Below, in pieces: positions 45,430 through 57,060 of a stretch of 64,000 nucleotides of DNA; position 1 is the first letter of the stretch; every line of letters starts with the position of its first letter. The notes beneath the pieces were generated by a model. That model was not told the origin of the DNA, did not search any database, and saw nothing but the letters and a program-made list of their open reading frames with translations. A program made the translations under genes and the position numbers. This DNA comes from Pisaster brevispinus. Taxonomy: Eukaryota; Echinodermata; Asteroidea; Forcipulatida; Asteriidae. The stretch spans positions 1 through 64,000 of the forward strand of contig JAMKCF010000141.1 in NCBI GenBank assembly GCA_023634235.1, in the 5' to 3' direction.

Positions 45430-48240
45430 AGTAACTTTGACGGTAATATTAATGAAAAGGGGAACAGACTATTCTTATTGCAGGAAGGAGTCTGAACCAA
45501 TGTAGTCTGGTTGGAGCAGCATCCATGAAGACGCACGGTAGCAAAGAACCAATTGGGGGTGGGGGTGGGGGGGACTTTAAGAACCGAGGAAGGGGTGATG
45601 ATGGCGGCGTTGAGAATGTTTAGACTGTGGGTAAACGCGGATGACTTGAAACAATTTAGGAATGTTGGAACAAAAATTGTATGGTTAGTTGTGAAGGAAA
45701 TAGTAATTTATAAGACACTCCATGATTTGGTACGGGGTGATTTTGATTAATGTTCAATGTTTGTTTGCTTGTTTTTAAGGTGTTTTTTACTGTGTGTAAA
45801 TATGGTTAAATGTAGTATTTATGAAGGAAGGTGCAAGAACACTGCACTGTTCGGTTATTATGCAGTATTAATTCAGTAATAAGAGACACTCCGTGATTAG
45901 GCTGTTGGGTGTTGATAATAAATGTTTTTCCTTCTTTTCTTTTTTGAGGAAAGTTGGAAACAAAAGTATGATTTTAGTGATTGAGTGATTGATTCGTGTA
46001 TGGGTGTGTTTCGGTTGGGCTGGGGTTAAGGTTATGGTTAATTTGGAAATACAACATTGCGTTTACAAACAGCTACATTCATGAGAAAATAGTTATGAAA
46101 GTAACTCCGTGATTCAGATATTGTGTTTTCAGTTGATGTTAACTTTAGTTTTTTGTTAGTTTTTTTTTTATTTAAGGAAGATTGGAAATAAATTATTCAG
46201 TTACAAACAGCAGTCCTAAAGGAAAGAGTTAGGTCACAGTAACTCTTTAGGTTGTGTGTGTGTGTGGGGGGGGGGGGGGGGGCATTCGGCAATGAAACTC
46301 TGCCGTTGCAGGTATTATTCATGACGTAAAGATTACTATGCACGAGAAATTTCATAATATGGGGTGTTTTATGTTGTAAAATAAAACTACGGTTACATGC
46401 TCTTTCTGTCTGTTTCTTTTTGAGGACATTTGGTAACAGAATTAAGCTGTAGTATGAGCAGTAGTCACGAATGAAAGAATAAGGTAAATGAAACTCGTGC
46501 GTGGAATGTGGGGTATTTTCAATAGGTGTTAAAATGGGGGGGGGGGGTAAGTTTACAACAAAATATGAAACTCTGCATTTTACTAGTAGGATTCAAGAAG
46601 GAAAGAGCAGTGTACGAGTAATACTAAATGGTTTGGAATACTTGCACGCTTGTGTCTTAATGTTTACTGTTTTTTCTAAGATTATTGATAATAAAAGTAG
46701 TCATATGAAGTAGTGAGTTGCAATAAAAGACCGAATGATTCGGGATGTGTGCAATTTTGTTTCTTGATGTTCGTTGTTTCTTTGTAAGATTGTTATGATA
46801 CAAATGTTTTTCTGGATGGTTGGGAATAAAACTTTGTGGTTAAAAACAGCAGTCCATGAGGAAAGAGTATGCAAGAGAAACTCTATGATAGGGATTATGG
46901 TGTTTTGGGTCGGTTGTTTGGGGTTAGGGTAGGGGTGAAGGTTAGAAATAAAACTCTGATAGGGATTAGGGTGTTTTTGGTCGGTTGTTTGGGGTTAGGG
47001 TAAGGGTATGGTTAGAAATAAAACTCTGCAGTTCAGAGGAAAGAGTCATGTTAAATAAACTCTATGATAGGGATTAGGGTGTTTTGGGTCGGTTGTTTGG
47101 GTTAGGGTTAGGGTGAAGTTTAGATATAAAACTCTGATAGGGATTAGGGTGTTTTGGGGTGGGTTATTTGGGGTTAGGGTTAGGGTTAGAAATAAAACAC
47201 TGCAGTTCAGAGGAAAGAGTAATGTAAAATAAACTCTATGATAGGGATTAGGGTGTTTTGGGTCGGTTGTTTGGGTTAGGGTTAGGGTTAGGGTTATAAG
47301 TAAAACTCTGCAGTTCAGAGAAAAGAGTATTGTAAAATAAACTCTATGATAGGGATTAAGGTGTTTTGGGTGGATTATTTGGGGTTAGGGTAAGGGTGAA
47401 GTTTAGAAATAAAACTCTGTTAGGGATTTGGGTGTTTTGGGGTGGGTTATTTGGGGTTAGGGTTAAGGTTAGAAATAAAACTCTGCAGTTCAGAGGAAAG
47501 AGTAATGTAAAAGAAACTCTATGATAGGGATTAGGGTGTTTCGGGTCAGTTGTTTGGGGTTAGGGTTAGGGTGAAGGTTAGAAATAAAACTCTGCAGTTA
47601 AGAGGCAAAGAGTAATGTAAAAGAAACTTTTTTGATAGGGATCGGGGTATTTTGGGATGGGTTGGTTGTGGTTAGGGTTAGGGTTAGGGTTAGGGTTTTT
47701 CACGGGACGGTTGGAAATAAAACTCTGCAGTTACACACAGCATTCCAGGTGGAAAGAGTAATGACTGTAAAAGAAACCTCCATAATAGGAAACAGGGTGT
47801 TTTCTGTTGGGTTAGGGTTAAGGTTAGGGTTAGGGTTAAGGTTAGGGTTAGGGTTAGGCTTAGGGTTAGGGTTAGGGTTAGGGTTAGGGTAAGGGCTAGG
47901 TTTTTTCGTGACGGTTAGAAAGAAAAGTAGGGTTACACACTGTATCCATGCATGAATGGGTAATAACAAAAGACTCAATGATTCGGGTGAGTGTTTTTTC
48001 TTTCTTTTTCTTAGTGTATTGGTCTAATAAACACATGAGTTACACACAATAGTCGTGAAGAAGAGGCACTGCTGGGTTGTGGGATGTAGCACGGATGAAT
48101 CTTCGGGTACGGAAAGCTAGGAATTTTCGAGTGTGTGTATTTCCTTGTTAGAAGTTTGTTTCTTAGGCGGGTGGTTATAAAACTCCATGTTAAGCATATT
48201 CGTGGAGGGAAAGGGTATTTTAAACGCCTCAAAAGCCCCT
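45430..48240. repeat. Diverged satellite grading into telomere-like repeats
   Basis: Units of very roughly 100-200 bp share GGAAATAAAACTCTGCAGTT, AACAGCAGTCC, GAGGAAAGAGTAATGTAA and AAACTCTATGATAGGGATTA. Units between about 46890 and 47640 are similar to each other, while outer ones are far more diverged. Between the shared cores lie GGTTAGGGTTAGGG-type stretches on the plus strand. A G16 run sits at about 46267. Confidence 0.85.
47671..47890 (+). repeat. Interstitial telomeric (TTAGGG)n tracts
   Basis: GGTTAGGGTTAGGGTTAGGG at 47671-47695 and a longer tract at 47811-47890 with a few variants (TTAAGG, CTTAGGG, TAAGGG). TTAGGG is the vertebrate/deuterostome telomere motif. The tracts are embedded in the satellite, not at an end. 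Confidence 0.95.
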
Positions 48241-49799
48241 GTTGGAATACTGGTTGATACGGCCTAGTGTAGAAATTTGAGGATTTTGTGGAGGGGGTTA
48301 CAGGGGTAAGGTAATTTATTCCTCAAAAAAGTATTTGAGTGGACTATTATAATCCTTATCAACTAAAACTTATGATTGTATTCAAAATTTCCACCAAAAA
48401 TTTAAACCACCCCCTTAAACTTGGAGTTTAAAACCTCAGTTTTGCCATAAAACTTTGACCAATCCGTGTGAGGGCGCTTAAAGTGTATGGACCCTGAAGT
48501 CATCATGGGGAAAATGCATAGAAAATACACTTATCTGTGTGAAAATGGTGACAAGGAGCCAGTCTATTTACAAACGAAGAGGGGCTTTTTATTTTTGGGT
48601 CAGCGGCAACCTAAAATTGTCAATTTCTTCATGATTTCGTAGACGAGTGATATTTTAAACCCATGCAATGAATACATAATCAGGTAAGGACCACGTTGGT
48701 GATTTCAAAATCAGTAAATTTGGACCCTTTGAATATCAACCCACGAATGTTCAGGCTGAGACTACAGCACTCTCACCACTAGCCCATGGCTGTCCCACCA
48801 CGTGCACGTGCACATGTACATTCCGCCGGTGCATTGCACGGTGCCCACTTAGTGTTCTGTTGCTTGTTGGTCTACACAATGCATACAGAGCATGCACCTC
48901 CATGTTTTACTCACACAAGTTGAGGGTACTTGAATTTTTTTGCACAGCACCCAAACACACTTGTAATCAATGGTGATTTGGTCAGAAATTAAAATAAATG
49001 TATACAATTTTAATAGCATGATCCATTTGATAATAATATTTTTGGGGTTGAATTGAGAGGAAAACTGTCTGATACATGAAACAAATCAATCAGTATTGGT
49101 TTAGTTTCCATTAATTTATTTTCCAATATGACAGAAACAAAACATACACTACTTGAACAAAGTCCTAACAATAGGTTTGCCCCCATTTGAGGGTAAATAC
49201 AATGGATCCCCTAAACACAAAGTACAGAAATGATAATCAACAAAATAACAATTAAAATAGATACAAATAATTGAATGAATTAGTCTCAATGTGATAAATC
49301 ACTGATCACATTACTTTCATACTGATATTAATCCAAAGGTAAAACAATTTTATCTTCAAATTTTTACAAATTTTCACAGATAGTGTATTTATTGTTTCTT
49401 TTTATGATTCCGGCAAAAGTGAGATTGCACCCAAAAAAGAGAGAGATATCCTTTATTTAGACATGGTTGGAAAGTTACACAGAATTAAAAGTGCAAAAAT
49501 AGTTTAAAATAACAAATTAAGAAAACAAAAAATCTGAAATTTGTCATAATGTAAGAAAAACTCAACAATAGTTGTATAAATATAAATAATGTAGAATAAA
49601 CCCATTAGTTAGTAAGGAACCAGTGCAGACAATAGATCTTCATTACAATGGTTAAAATACAGAAACTGATGGTTGAATGCATTCCATTACACCTAAATAA
49701 TAAAAGACTAGGAAATTACTATAAAGTTAATCAGATTTTAATTAATTTTTTAAAATAAATAAATAATAATAAAACAATTAAATAAACTACAGCAGTGTG
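48241..49799. other. Intergenic DNA
   Basis: No gene seen. 48797-48825 has overlapping CACGTG / GCACGTGCAC motifs. From 49430 the sequence is strongly AT-rich. Confidence 0.45.
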
Positions 49800-50420
49800 T
49801 TTGTGCGAACTAAGGTAACACTGCACCTTTAAGGTGACATCACATGACATTTGATGACGTCATTATAACAGGACATCTAATTTTGGTTGTAGCACATCCT
49901 GGCATAAACACATGCAATGGTTTCAGCTTGAATGTATAGATCTTGTAAAACTGCACCTTTAAGCAGTAACGTAACTAAGAGAGGGGGGGGGGGACACAGG
50001 GAGACATGCGGCCCCCAAATGATGTCAGTGACCTCCGGGTCCCCCCCCCCCCCCAATTGGAACTCACCATTACGTAGATCAAGATCCAGTTTTTTTTTAA
50101 ATGCAAGTGAAATCTATGATTGGTTGGCCAACAGTGCCCCCCTTCAAAAAATGGTGCCACCTTAAAAATTACATAAGTTATGCCACTGACTGGTGACGTC
50201 ACGTAACACTTGATGATGTCAATAGTACAGAACCTCAAATTTTGGATGTTACACATTCCAATTTTTGAATACATGCAAAGTTTAAGTTTGATTTCCCCTC
50301 CTTTTTTCCTGTAAAAACAACAATCTTTGAAAAGTGCACCTTAAAGGTGATGTCACGTGATGCACAATGACGACATGATGCCAACATTGTAATACGAAGG
50401 AGGTCTCATCATGGTCGTAA
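49800..50420. repeat. About 142-bp tandem array with CRE-like core
   Basis: CTGCACCTTTAAGGTGACAT-type starts recur at about 49811, 49951 (split by a MITE, resuming about 50190) and 50333. Units include TGACGTCA (about 49855 and 50194) and CACATCC / CACATTCC with ACATGCAA. Confidence 0.7.
49964..50188. mobile_element. MITE inserted in the 142-bp array
   Basis: The left end CAGTAACGTAACTAAG and the right end read back as CAGTGGCATAACTTAT form imperfect 16-bp inverted termini. The interior carries G10 and C15-type runs. It interrupts one unit of the surrounding array between CACCTTTAAG and GGTGACGTCAC. Confidence 0.72.
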
Positions 50421-50549
50421 CATGGTGTAATTCTGAAGTTGATCCATTTAACAAAAGTTACTTCATTGTGAAATTATGACACTGCTGTCACACAATTGGA
50501 CACTCTAAAAAGTCCCTGGTCAGAACTAGTCCGGACTCTGGGCCCCCAT

Positions 50550-50945
50550 TTAGTCTGGTGGCTTAATGGAAAAATTGTGACACGCCGGATTAAAGCACCA
50601 AACTTTGCACAGTTGTTTTAGGAGTCCCAAAGAAGCATATTAGGGGGGGTGTCTGGTCTGTCATCTCCAGGTCAGTAAACCAAAAGGATCAACTTTTTTT
50701 CACATAGCTCTGCATGAGTGTCTGAAATAGAAGCTGCATGGTCATTGGTTATAATTTCTAATGATATACGCAGTTATATAATACTGCATGAACTTTGACC
50801 TCAGCCTGACCTTGACCTAGGTCACCCAGACCGGGCACTCCCCTCTAGAATGATTCTATGGGACTTATGGAATAACTGTACACAATTTTGTGCTGTCCAG
50901 TGTGTCACGATTTCGCCAAAAATTTGCCGTAAGCCACTGGACTAA
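50550..50945. mobile_element. MITE with long TTAGTC inverted ends
   Basis: The left end TTAGTCTGGTGGCTTAATGG and the right end read back TTAGTCCAGTGGCTTACGGC continue into GTGACAC on both arms, giving imperfect termini of about 38-45 bp. The interior is non-coding. TA at both edges could be a mariner-type TA target, but this is not proven. Confidence 0.75.
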
Positions 50946-51521
50946 TGACCTAACTTTAAAATGTTGATTTAAAACAAAAGTTAGGTCCAGATGGCTATTG
51001 ACAAAATAAACCCAAGGCTTTATTTACATTTGCAGTTTCTTATGGCCAACAAAATGGCTGCTACATTTAAGAAACTTGTGTTTGATTCTCAAACAAAATG
51101 ATTTTTATATTTGAGAAAATTATGTTTGATTCTGACCAGATTATGGCCAGACAGTAACATAAAATGTTTCTTGAAAACAAGAGAATACCAATGTAAGATG
51201 CCTCTTAAATTTTTCTGTTGGCAAATGCACTTAAACTGCCCACTTCTGTTCTGTCAGTATGACCCAGAAATGGGTCAAACTTACACAGAATCAGAGTCAA
51301 CATCAGGTCAGCATGACCCAGAAAAAGCTCCAAATCTGTCCCAGGAGTTTGTAGAGAGCATGCTGCCAAAATGTTCCCTGACTGCAATAGCAATCATAAA
51401 TACTCATCCTAATTATCTCTAAAATGCACCAATCTGTTCTGCCTGCCAGCCTCGTTTTGATTATGTTGATTTGACCCCTTCCCAGGTTGTAGCGTAACTT
51501 GGGTGTGATCCCTGGCTACAT
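50946..51521. other. Intergenic DNA
   Basis: Contains ATGACCCAGAAATGGGTC near 51260, similar to the near-palindrome at 43291. No exon supported. Confidence 0.4.
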
Positions 51522-51690
51522 GGCAGCTTACGGTTAATTGGCTTCTGACTGGCACTCCAGAACAAAGATATTGACTAATAGGGAGAACGCCAACATAGGG
51601 CTAGATAGCTCAGTTGGTAGAGCACCGGTACGTTAATCTGGAGGTTGTTGGTTCAAGTCCCGCTCCAGTTAATTTTTTCTTTATTCAAAC
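51522..51690 (+). mobile_element. tRNA-Lys-derived SINE, copy 2
   Basis: Shares GGCTTCTGACTGGCA, AACAAAGATATTGAC and CCAACATAGGGCTAGATAG with 31101-31262. The tRNA-like part (51598-51670) has TAGCTCAGTTGGTAGAGC and GGTTCAAGTCC. The anticodon loop lacks the universal U33 and the acceptor stem is imperfect, so it is a SINE head and not a tRNA gene. Confidence 0.8.
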
Positions 51691-51837
51691 CCAAATGATT
51701 TAAACAAGAGACAAACAAGATGGCTGCTCCATGATACAAGTCTACTGGCCTGGCCAGCTAGCTCATTACTTCCCAAAGCCTCAGTACATACATTGTAAAC
51801 CACTCCTCACATAGATTGTTCATATCTATAGTTGACA

Positions 51838-52305
51838 TCATATTGTCCAGAACATTAGCTGTGCTTGGTTAGGCTTCTGTCTCTGAAGATGGCTGTAAAT
51901 GAAAGGATAGGCAATAAACATCATTAGCGATAAACAAATAGTAAAAACCATAGTGCAATGTAAATTTACTGGTTGCATTATTTTATATAGCAATGTGAAA
52001 GTTGTTTGAAATTGCGAAAACATTTTCATACACAATATCCTTCCCAATTTAAGAATTTCTGTAAATTCTGTTGAGTCTGAGAAATATATTTCAATTCTAT
52101 TGAGTATTGAAGTATCATTAATAACCAAAGAGAAGAAAGAGATAAATCTTCTTTTACGTGTCTTAGTGCAATTATTGGTCAAATAAAAACACTTTGATTC
52201 TGGTCTTGAAATTTGTTTGTCAAGTAAACAACTTGATCTACAAGCTCTGTGTTCCTGTGGATTTTTATCTCCAATCCGAGCCCTGGCTTGTAATTTTGTC
52301 CCCAC
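51838..52305 (-). other. Unrecognised open frame, 155 codons, no ATG at its start
   Basis: The longest unexplained open stretch outside the receptor, the LINE and the repeats. It starts at GTG, not ATG. Translation has a serine/phenylalanine-rich middle and one hydrophobic segment (TMVFTICLSLMMFIAYPFIY). I recognise no domain. In this AT-rich context it may be chance or a decayed element. Confidence 0.15.
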
Positions 52306-52579
52306 TCACATGAAGATCCTATCTAATGGAAAATGTGTACATTTTCTTGCTCTTTAGTGGCAAAAACAATTTGAGGAGCTGCTGTTAATGGACTCCACTT
52401 TGGCTCAGTTTATTTACAGCGGTCAACCAGTGACCAACCTGGTCAATACCATGCAATAAATCCCAGCTCCTTACAAAGCTTAATAAGCTAAAATTCACAG
52501 CCAAAATTTTAAGCCAAAATTTCAACACAATGAAGGTTCAGTTTTTACCAGCAGCACACTCCTTCTAAGTTTTGGGGTT

Positions 52580-55500
52580 AAAAAACAAATAGTTTGTCCA
52601 TTACTGTACATGTGTATCTGCCGTCTGAATAGTAACACTTTGTTTTCAGCTGCAACCATTTTTGGCATTGATTTAAACTATTTAATAACATTTACTTTCT
52701 GTAAATAGTTTCAAAGATTAGTTGTCAGTAGTAGATAATTTCAGCCAGCTCAATACTCAATGACTCAAAACAGTACAGAGAGATTGACTTAACAGTCAGT
52801 CCCTCTTAGAGCTTAAGTTCATGCAAAAACAATATCCTAACATTAGGGTTGTAGTTGAGTCACCTGTGTTGAGTCTGAGTCCGAGTCCCTAGTCACAAGT
52901 CACTTGGGTTGAGTCCGAGTATCAAGTCACTTGGGTCAAGTTTAAGTCACGAGTCACTTGGGTTTAGTCCAAGTCTGAGTCACAAGTTACTTGGTTCCAG
53001 TCCATGTCCCGAGTCACTTGGGTCTAGCCACTTAGCTTGAATCTTATTGTCGAGTCACTTGGGTCGAGTCTTGAGTCTGTGTTCCTAGCCACTTGGTTTG
53101 AGTCTGAGTACCAAGTTACTTGGATCGAGTCAGAGTCTGAGTCCAGAGTCAATTGGGTAGAGTCCAAGTCCAAGTCATGAGTCACTTGTTTAAATCACTT
53201 AAAAGTAAGAACACTTTAACCATTTCATTTAGATGACTGGAATGCAAACCAAATGTTGTAAAATAGGAATTGAAAATGACAAACTTTGCTTCAACACATT
53301 TAGTATAAACTAAGTTCTGCAATATGCAATTAAAATGTTAGTTAAGGCTCAGTTCTGGTTTTTGCTTTACCAATACCCCTTGCCCCATCTCCAGAATGTC
53401 TTTATGCGACTAATTGCCTAAGCTTTAACTTTAGAGCACATCTATCTCCCCCCTCCCAGGGATTGTGAGTGACTAAAAGAGGGATCTATTTCCTGAGAAT
53501 GCAGGCCAAAGGTAATAGGTCCCTCACTTCTGGAGACTCAAGGGCCCAAGAAATGTCAACAATTAATTCATTACCAATTAAATCATAAGCATTTCAACAC
53601 TTCAAGGAATGTTTTAGTTTCCCCAGTTGTGTTTTTTAATTGTTGTTCACTGTTCACATCATGAGAGGGTGCTGTATCAAGTCAAAAAGATTAAGTGTAT
53701 TGCCTCGTTCGGGAACTATTTCCTGCAAATTATGCGCACCCACATCTAGTTTACGGTGGCGCAAATCTCATGCACTAACCCAACGTGACCATGTTTCAGC
53801 AAACCAGACCACAGAACTAGCAAGAGGTGTGTTATAATGCAATTTTTTGTGGGGCATGACAATTTTAACTGTTTTTATTCCAATGTCTGATTGAAAAGAG
53901 TGAGCTTTTTGAAAAAGCGCAGAATACATGTTTTTATTAGTTATAGGGTTTTGTCTTTGTTAGTAATTCTTTGTGCATAATAGAATCACGCTACCAATTG
54001 CCTCATAAACTTGTTACGAATATTTATTTTACCAACATTTACATGATGACATTAAACATTTAAATGGGGTCTTGATTGAACATTTCTATTATTTCTTGTT
54101 AAAGTTTTAACCCCTACATACAGGCTTGAAACACAAAATCCAAGATGGTTGCCAGGTATGGCAACCAAATTGAGTTCCCACAATGCATTGACCATGATCA
54201 CATGACACGTTACCACTAAATTGGTCATAAATTTGATCGGTTTTTAAACAAATTAGTTTTGTTTTCTCCATCAGTAACACATTCCATTGCAATATTTGTG
54301 AAGTAAAATTTACTAGTTTGTCCATTTCTGAAACTGCTGTCAGAATTAGTTTTGCTTTGTTTTTTGCTGCATTTATTTTTGGCATTAGTTCTAATAATTT
54401 AACATTCTGAGAATTTCAGATAGTTTTGTCTGGATTTATTAATTTGTCAATAAAAGGCAATTTTAACCAGCTCCTTACTCAATGCTTTTTAGATTTTTCA
54501 CTCATTAAAAACATTTATCTTAATAACAAAAGTCTTATAAAATAGTCAATAGTAAATAATTCAAAGTGAAAACCATTGTTGCCTGTTTCTCTAAATGGCT
54601 TTTGTTATGTTCAGGGGGTGGGGGAGATTAGATAGCCAAGCCAGAGCATTGCTGCAATGGTACAAAGTTGGGCTTTTTGTTGGGCATGCTCAAATGATCA
54701 TTTAACCCACCATTGGCTAATAACAGTGAACTGTTTGAAAACCTGTAAAATCGTAGTACTTTGTATAACTATAAATTGTTGTTGTTGTTAATAGATTGTT
54801 AAGATTTTTTTTTCAAAATGCCATTTGCCTTTAAAACTTCTGTCAAGATTTTGACACTGTTATGTGAAGTTTTAATTCACAGCCTGTCAATGTTATCAGT
54901 AGTAAAAAAACATTGCACATTTTTAAGGTTCATGTTGTTTTATATACGAGTTTCTCAGAATTTTTCAAGGAAAAACCCACTTTTTTAAAAGTAAAAATTG
55001 GAAATAAGACAGAAAGAGGAATATCAAACATGCAGTAACAAACTCTGTTGCAATAGGTGTTTTCAAAAAATATTTTATTCAATTATTTGTTTGTTATTTA
55101 TTTGTTGTTTTTAAATAGAGACTAACTTAACTGTCATTCTCTCTTAGAAATTAAGTTCCTTCAAAACCTTATCCTAAAATGTGATATTTTTTTTAGCATT
55201 TTGCGGTAGCTCAGTTGACGCTAATTTGAAAAAACCCCATTTTAATTGCTGCCTGTTTCAAAATTTTTCCCCTTCAAAAAGTTGGAAGGGTTGTTGGCTA
55301 AGTTACCTCAGCAAGTTTGTTGCTGCAATTGAATATTGTTGTTATTTGTTGTATGTGGTGCATGAAAATTTTAACTATTATCATTCCATTATCTGATTTT
55401 AACCCTTGTGTTAAAAAGGGTCAACAATTCCTACCACACCATCTAAGGCATATAACAAATTGATGTGCATTTCCTAAAATTTGTTACCTCTTTAAGTGAC

Positions 55501-57060
55501 TTCTTTACATGCCCCGCTATTGCCTAGACTGATTTGAGCATTTACATTACCCAGTAATTCAATTTTCCCCTTTAATTAGCTAACTTAGTGGCAAGGAAAC
55601 ACCCGACTTTACCCTGACGAGCGAAAAGGCCAATTATTTTTACCAAACCATCCAAAATGTAGTTTGAAAAAATCCTGTAAAAAAAAACCTCTAGGGTTGA
55701 CCCCCCCCCCCCCCCCCCGAGACACATAGACTGATCAAAGGATAACAATAAACTTGATCAGTTGAACTTCTTTTTTTTTTAAGTGAACAAATAGAAACTA
55801 ATTAATTTTGTTTTTACACCCGTAATAAATTCCGTGATTTAAAAACTACTAGTTTGTACAATACTAAAACTTCTGTAAGAATTAGTAATGCTTTGTTTTT
55901 AGCTGCTACTAAATGGCATTTATGGCATTTATTCTAAGAATTTTAAATGTTTTGTAATTCAAAGAGTTTTTTGGTGGTAGTGACAAAAAAGTAATGATTT
56001 ATTAAATTGTCAATAAAGGCTAATTTGTTTGCCAGCTCATTACTCAATGCTTTTAGATCTTACACTCATTAAAAACATTTATCGTCAGAAGAAAAAGTCA
56101 TTATTAATTCATTAGATGAAAATATCAATTGAAAACATTGTCATTGCTGCCATTTAATTTTTTTTAATATTTATATTCTTCTTTTTTCAGAGGGGGGGGG
56201 GGAGGGTGCGGGTGCTTTGGTAAGTTTATTGCTTCAATGGTACACATTTTGTTGTGGTACATGGTCACTAAAGCAACAGGATAATTGAAGTAGAAAAACA
56301 TTTGAAAAAGTGTAAATTCTTTGCATAATTGGAAGTGTAGGGTTTGGATGTTTTTGTTAAATAATTGCGTTGTCTTTTTAAAATTATGTTTTTACTTTGC
56401 TTCATAAAGCTATAAACGCCATTACATTTTATTAGTTATAGCAAAAACTAAACAATTTTAGGGTTCATGTCATTTTACATAGGCCTACCAGTAGCAGGCA
56501 GTATATTGGTCCTTGGAAATAAGTAGGAACCTTAACATGTATCTGGGCTGACCAAGGCCTACTTGTACATGTAATGTAGGCTTTTAACTTTTTTAAGTCT
56601 CTCTATTAAAACTTTTTATGGTTTTTCCAAGGAAATTATACTAAAAAGTTAAATAAATCCTCCCTGAAGTAACAATTTGATTGTTAAAAGTGAGTTCAAA
56701 ATAAAAAGTTTTTATAAATTTTTATTTTATAGTTTGTAAGTATATACTTTTTTCTGACCTATTAATTTAGTTTTTGTTTATTATTTTTATTAATTATTTA
56801 TTTTTTATGTTTTAAAATTACTTCTTTGGGTGGTCAAAACTACCTGTTTGTGAATTTTTGAACCAGCTGCAACCGTTTTTGACACGAATTCAAATTGTTT
56901 ACACTAAAATACTTCTAGTTAATGTGGTGGTTGGGCGGGGGGGGGGGGGGGGGGAAGAAAGTTGTTGGAATGGCACAAACTTGGGTCTCTGTGTTGGCCT
57001 GATCATTTTAACCATAATTTCAATGGCTTAAAAAAAAATTACATTTGAATTTGTTTTTAA
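52580..57060. repeat. Highly diverged long-period tandem region
   Basis: Blocks beginning CTAGTTTGT and followed by CTTTGTTTT..AGCTGC, TTTGGCATT, TTGTCAATAAAGGC and CAGCTCATTACTCAATG recur near 52590, 54310 and 55850, with a partial copy near 56840. A second block (GCTGCAATGGTACA, TTGTTGGGCATG) recurs near 54650, 55310, 56230 and 56950. C18 (55701-55718) and G18 (56937-56954) runs lie inside. Similarity is modest and periods are irregular. Confidence 0.55.
52855..53195. repeat. Degenerate GAGTCACTTGGGT minisatellite
   Basis: Repeated GAGTCACTTGGGTCGAGTC, AAGTCACTTGGGT and GAGTCCGAGTC segments of about 20-45 bp, imperfect throughout. Confidence 0.85.

Noticed and set aside
47632..47978. Gly-Leu / Asn-Pro repeat proteins
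   Set aside because: They are translations of (TTAGGG)n telomeric repeats.
51598..51670. A functional tRNA gene
   Set aside because: The acceptor and T stems have mismatches, position 33 is not T, and the segment sits inside a repeated SINE with a shared upstream part.
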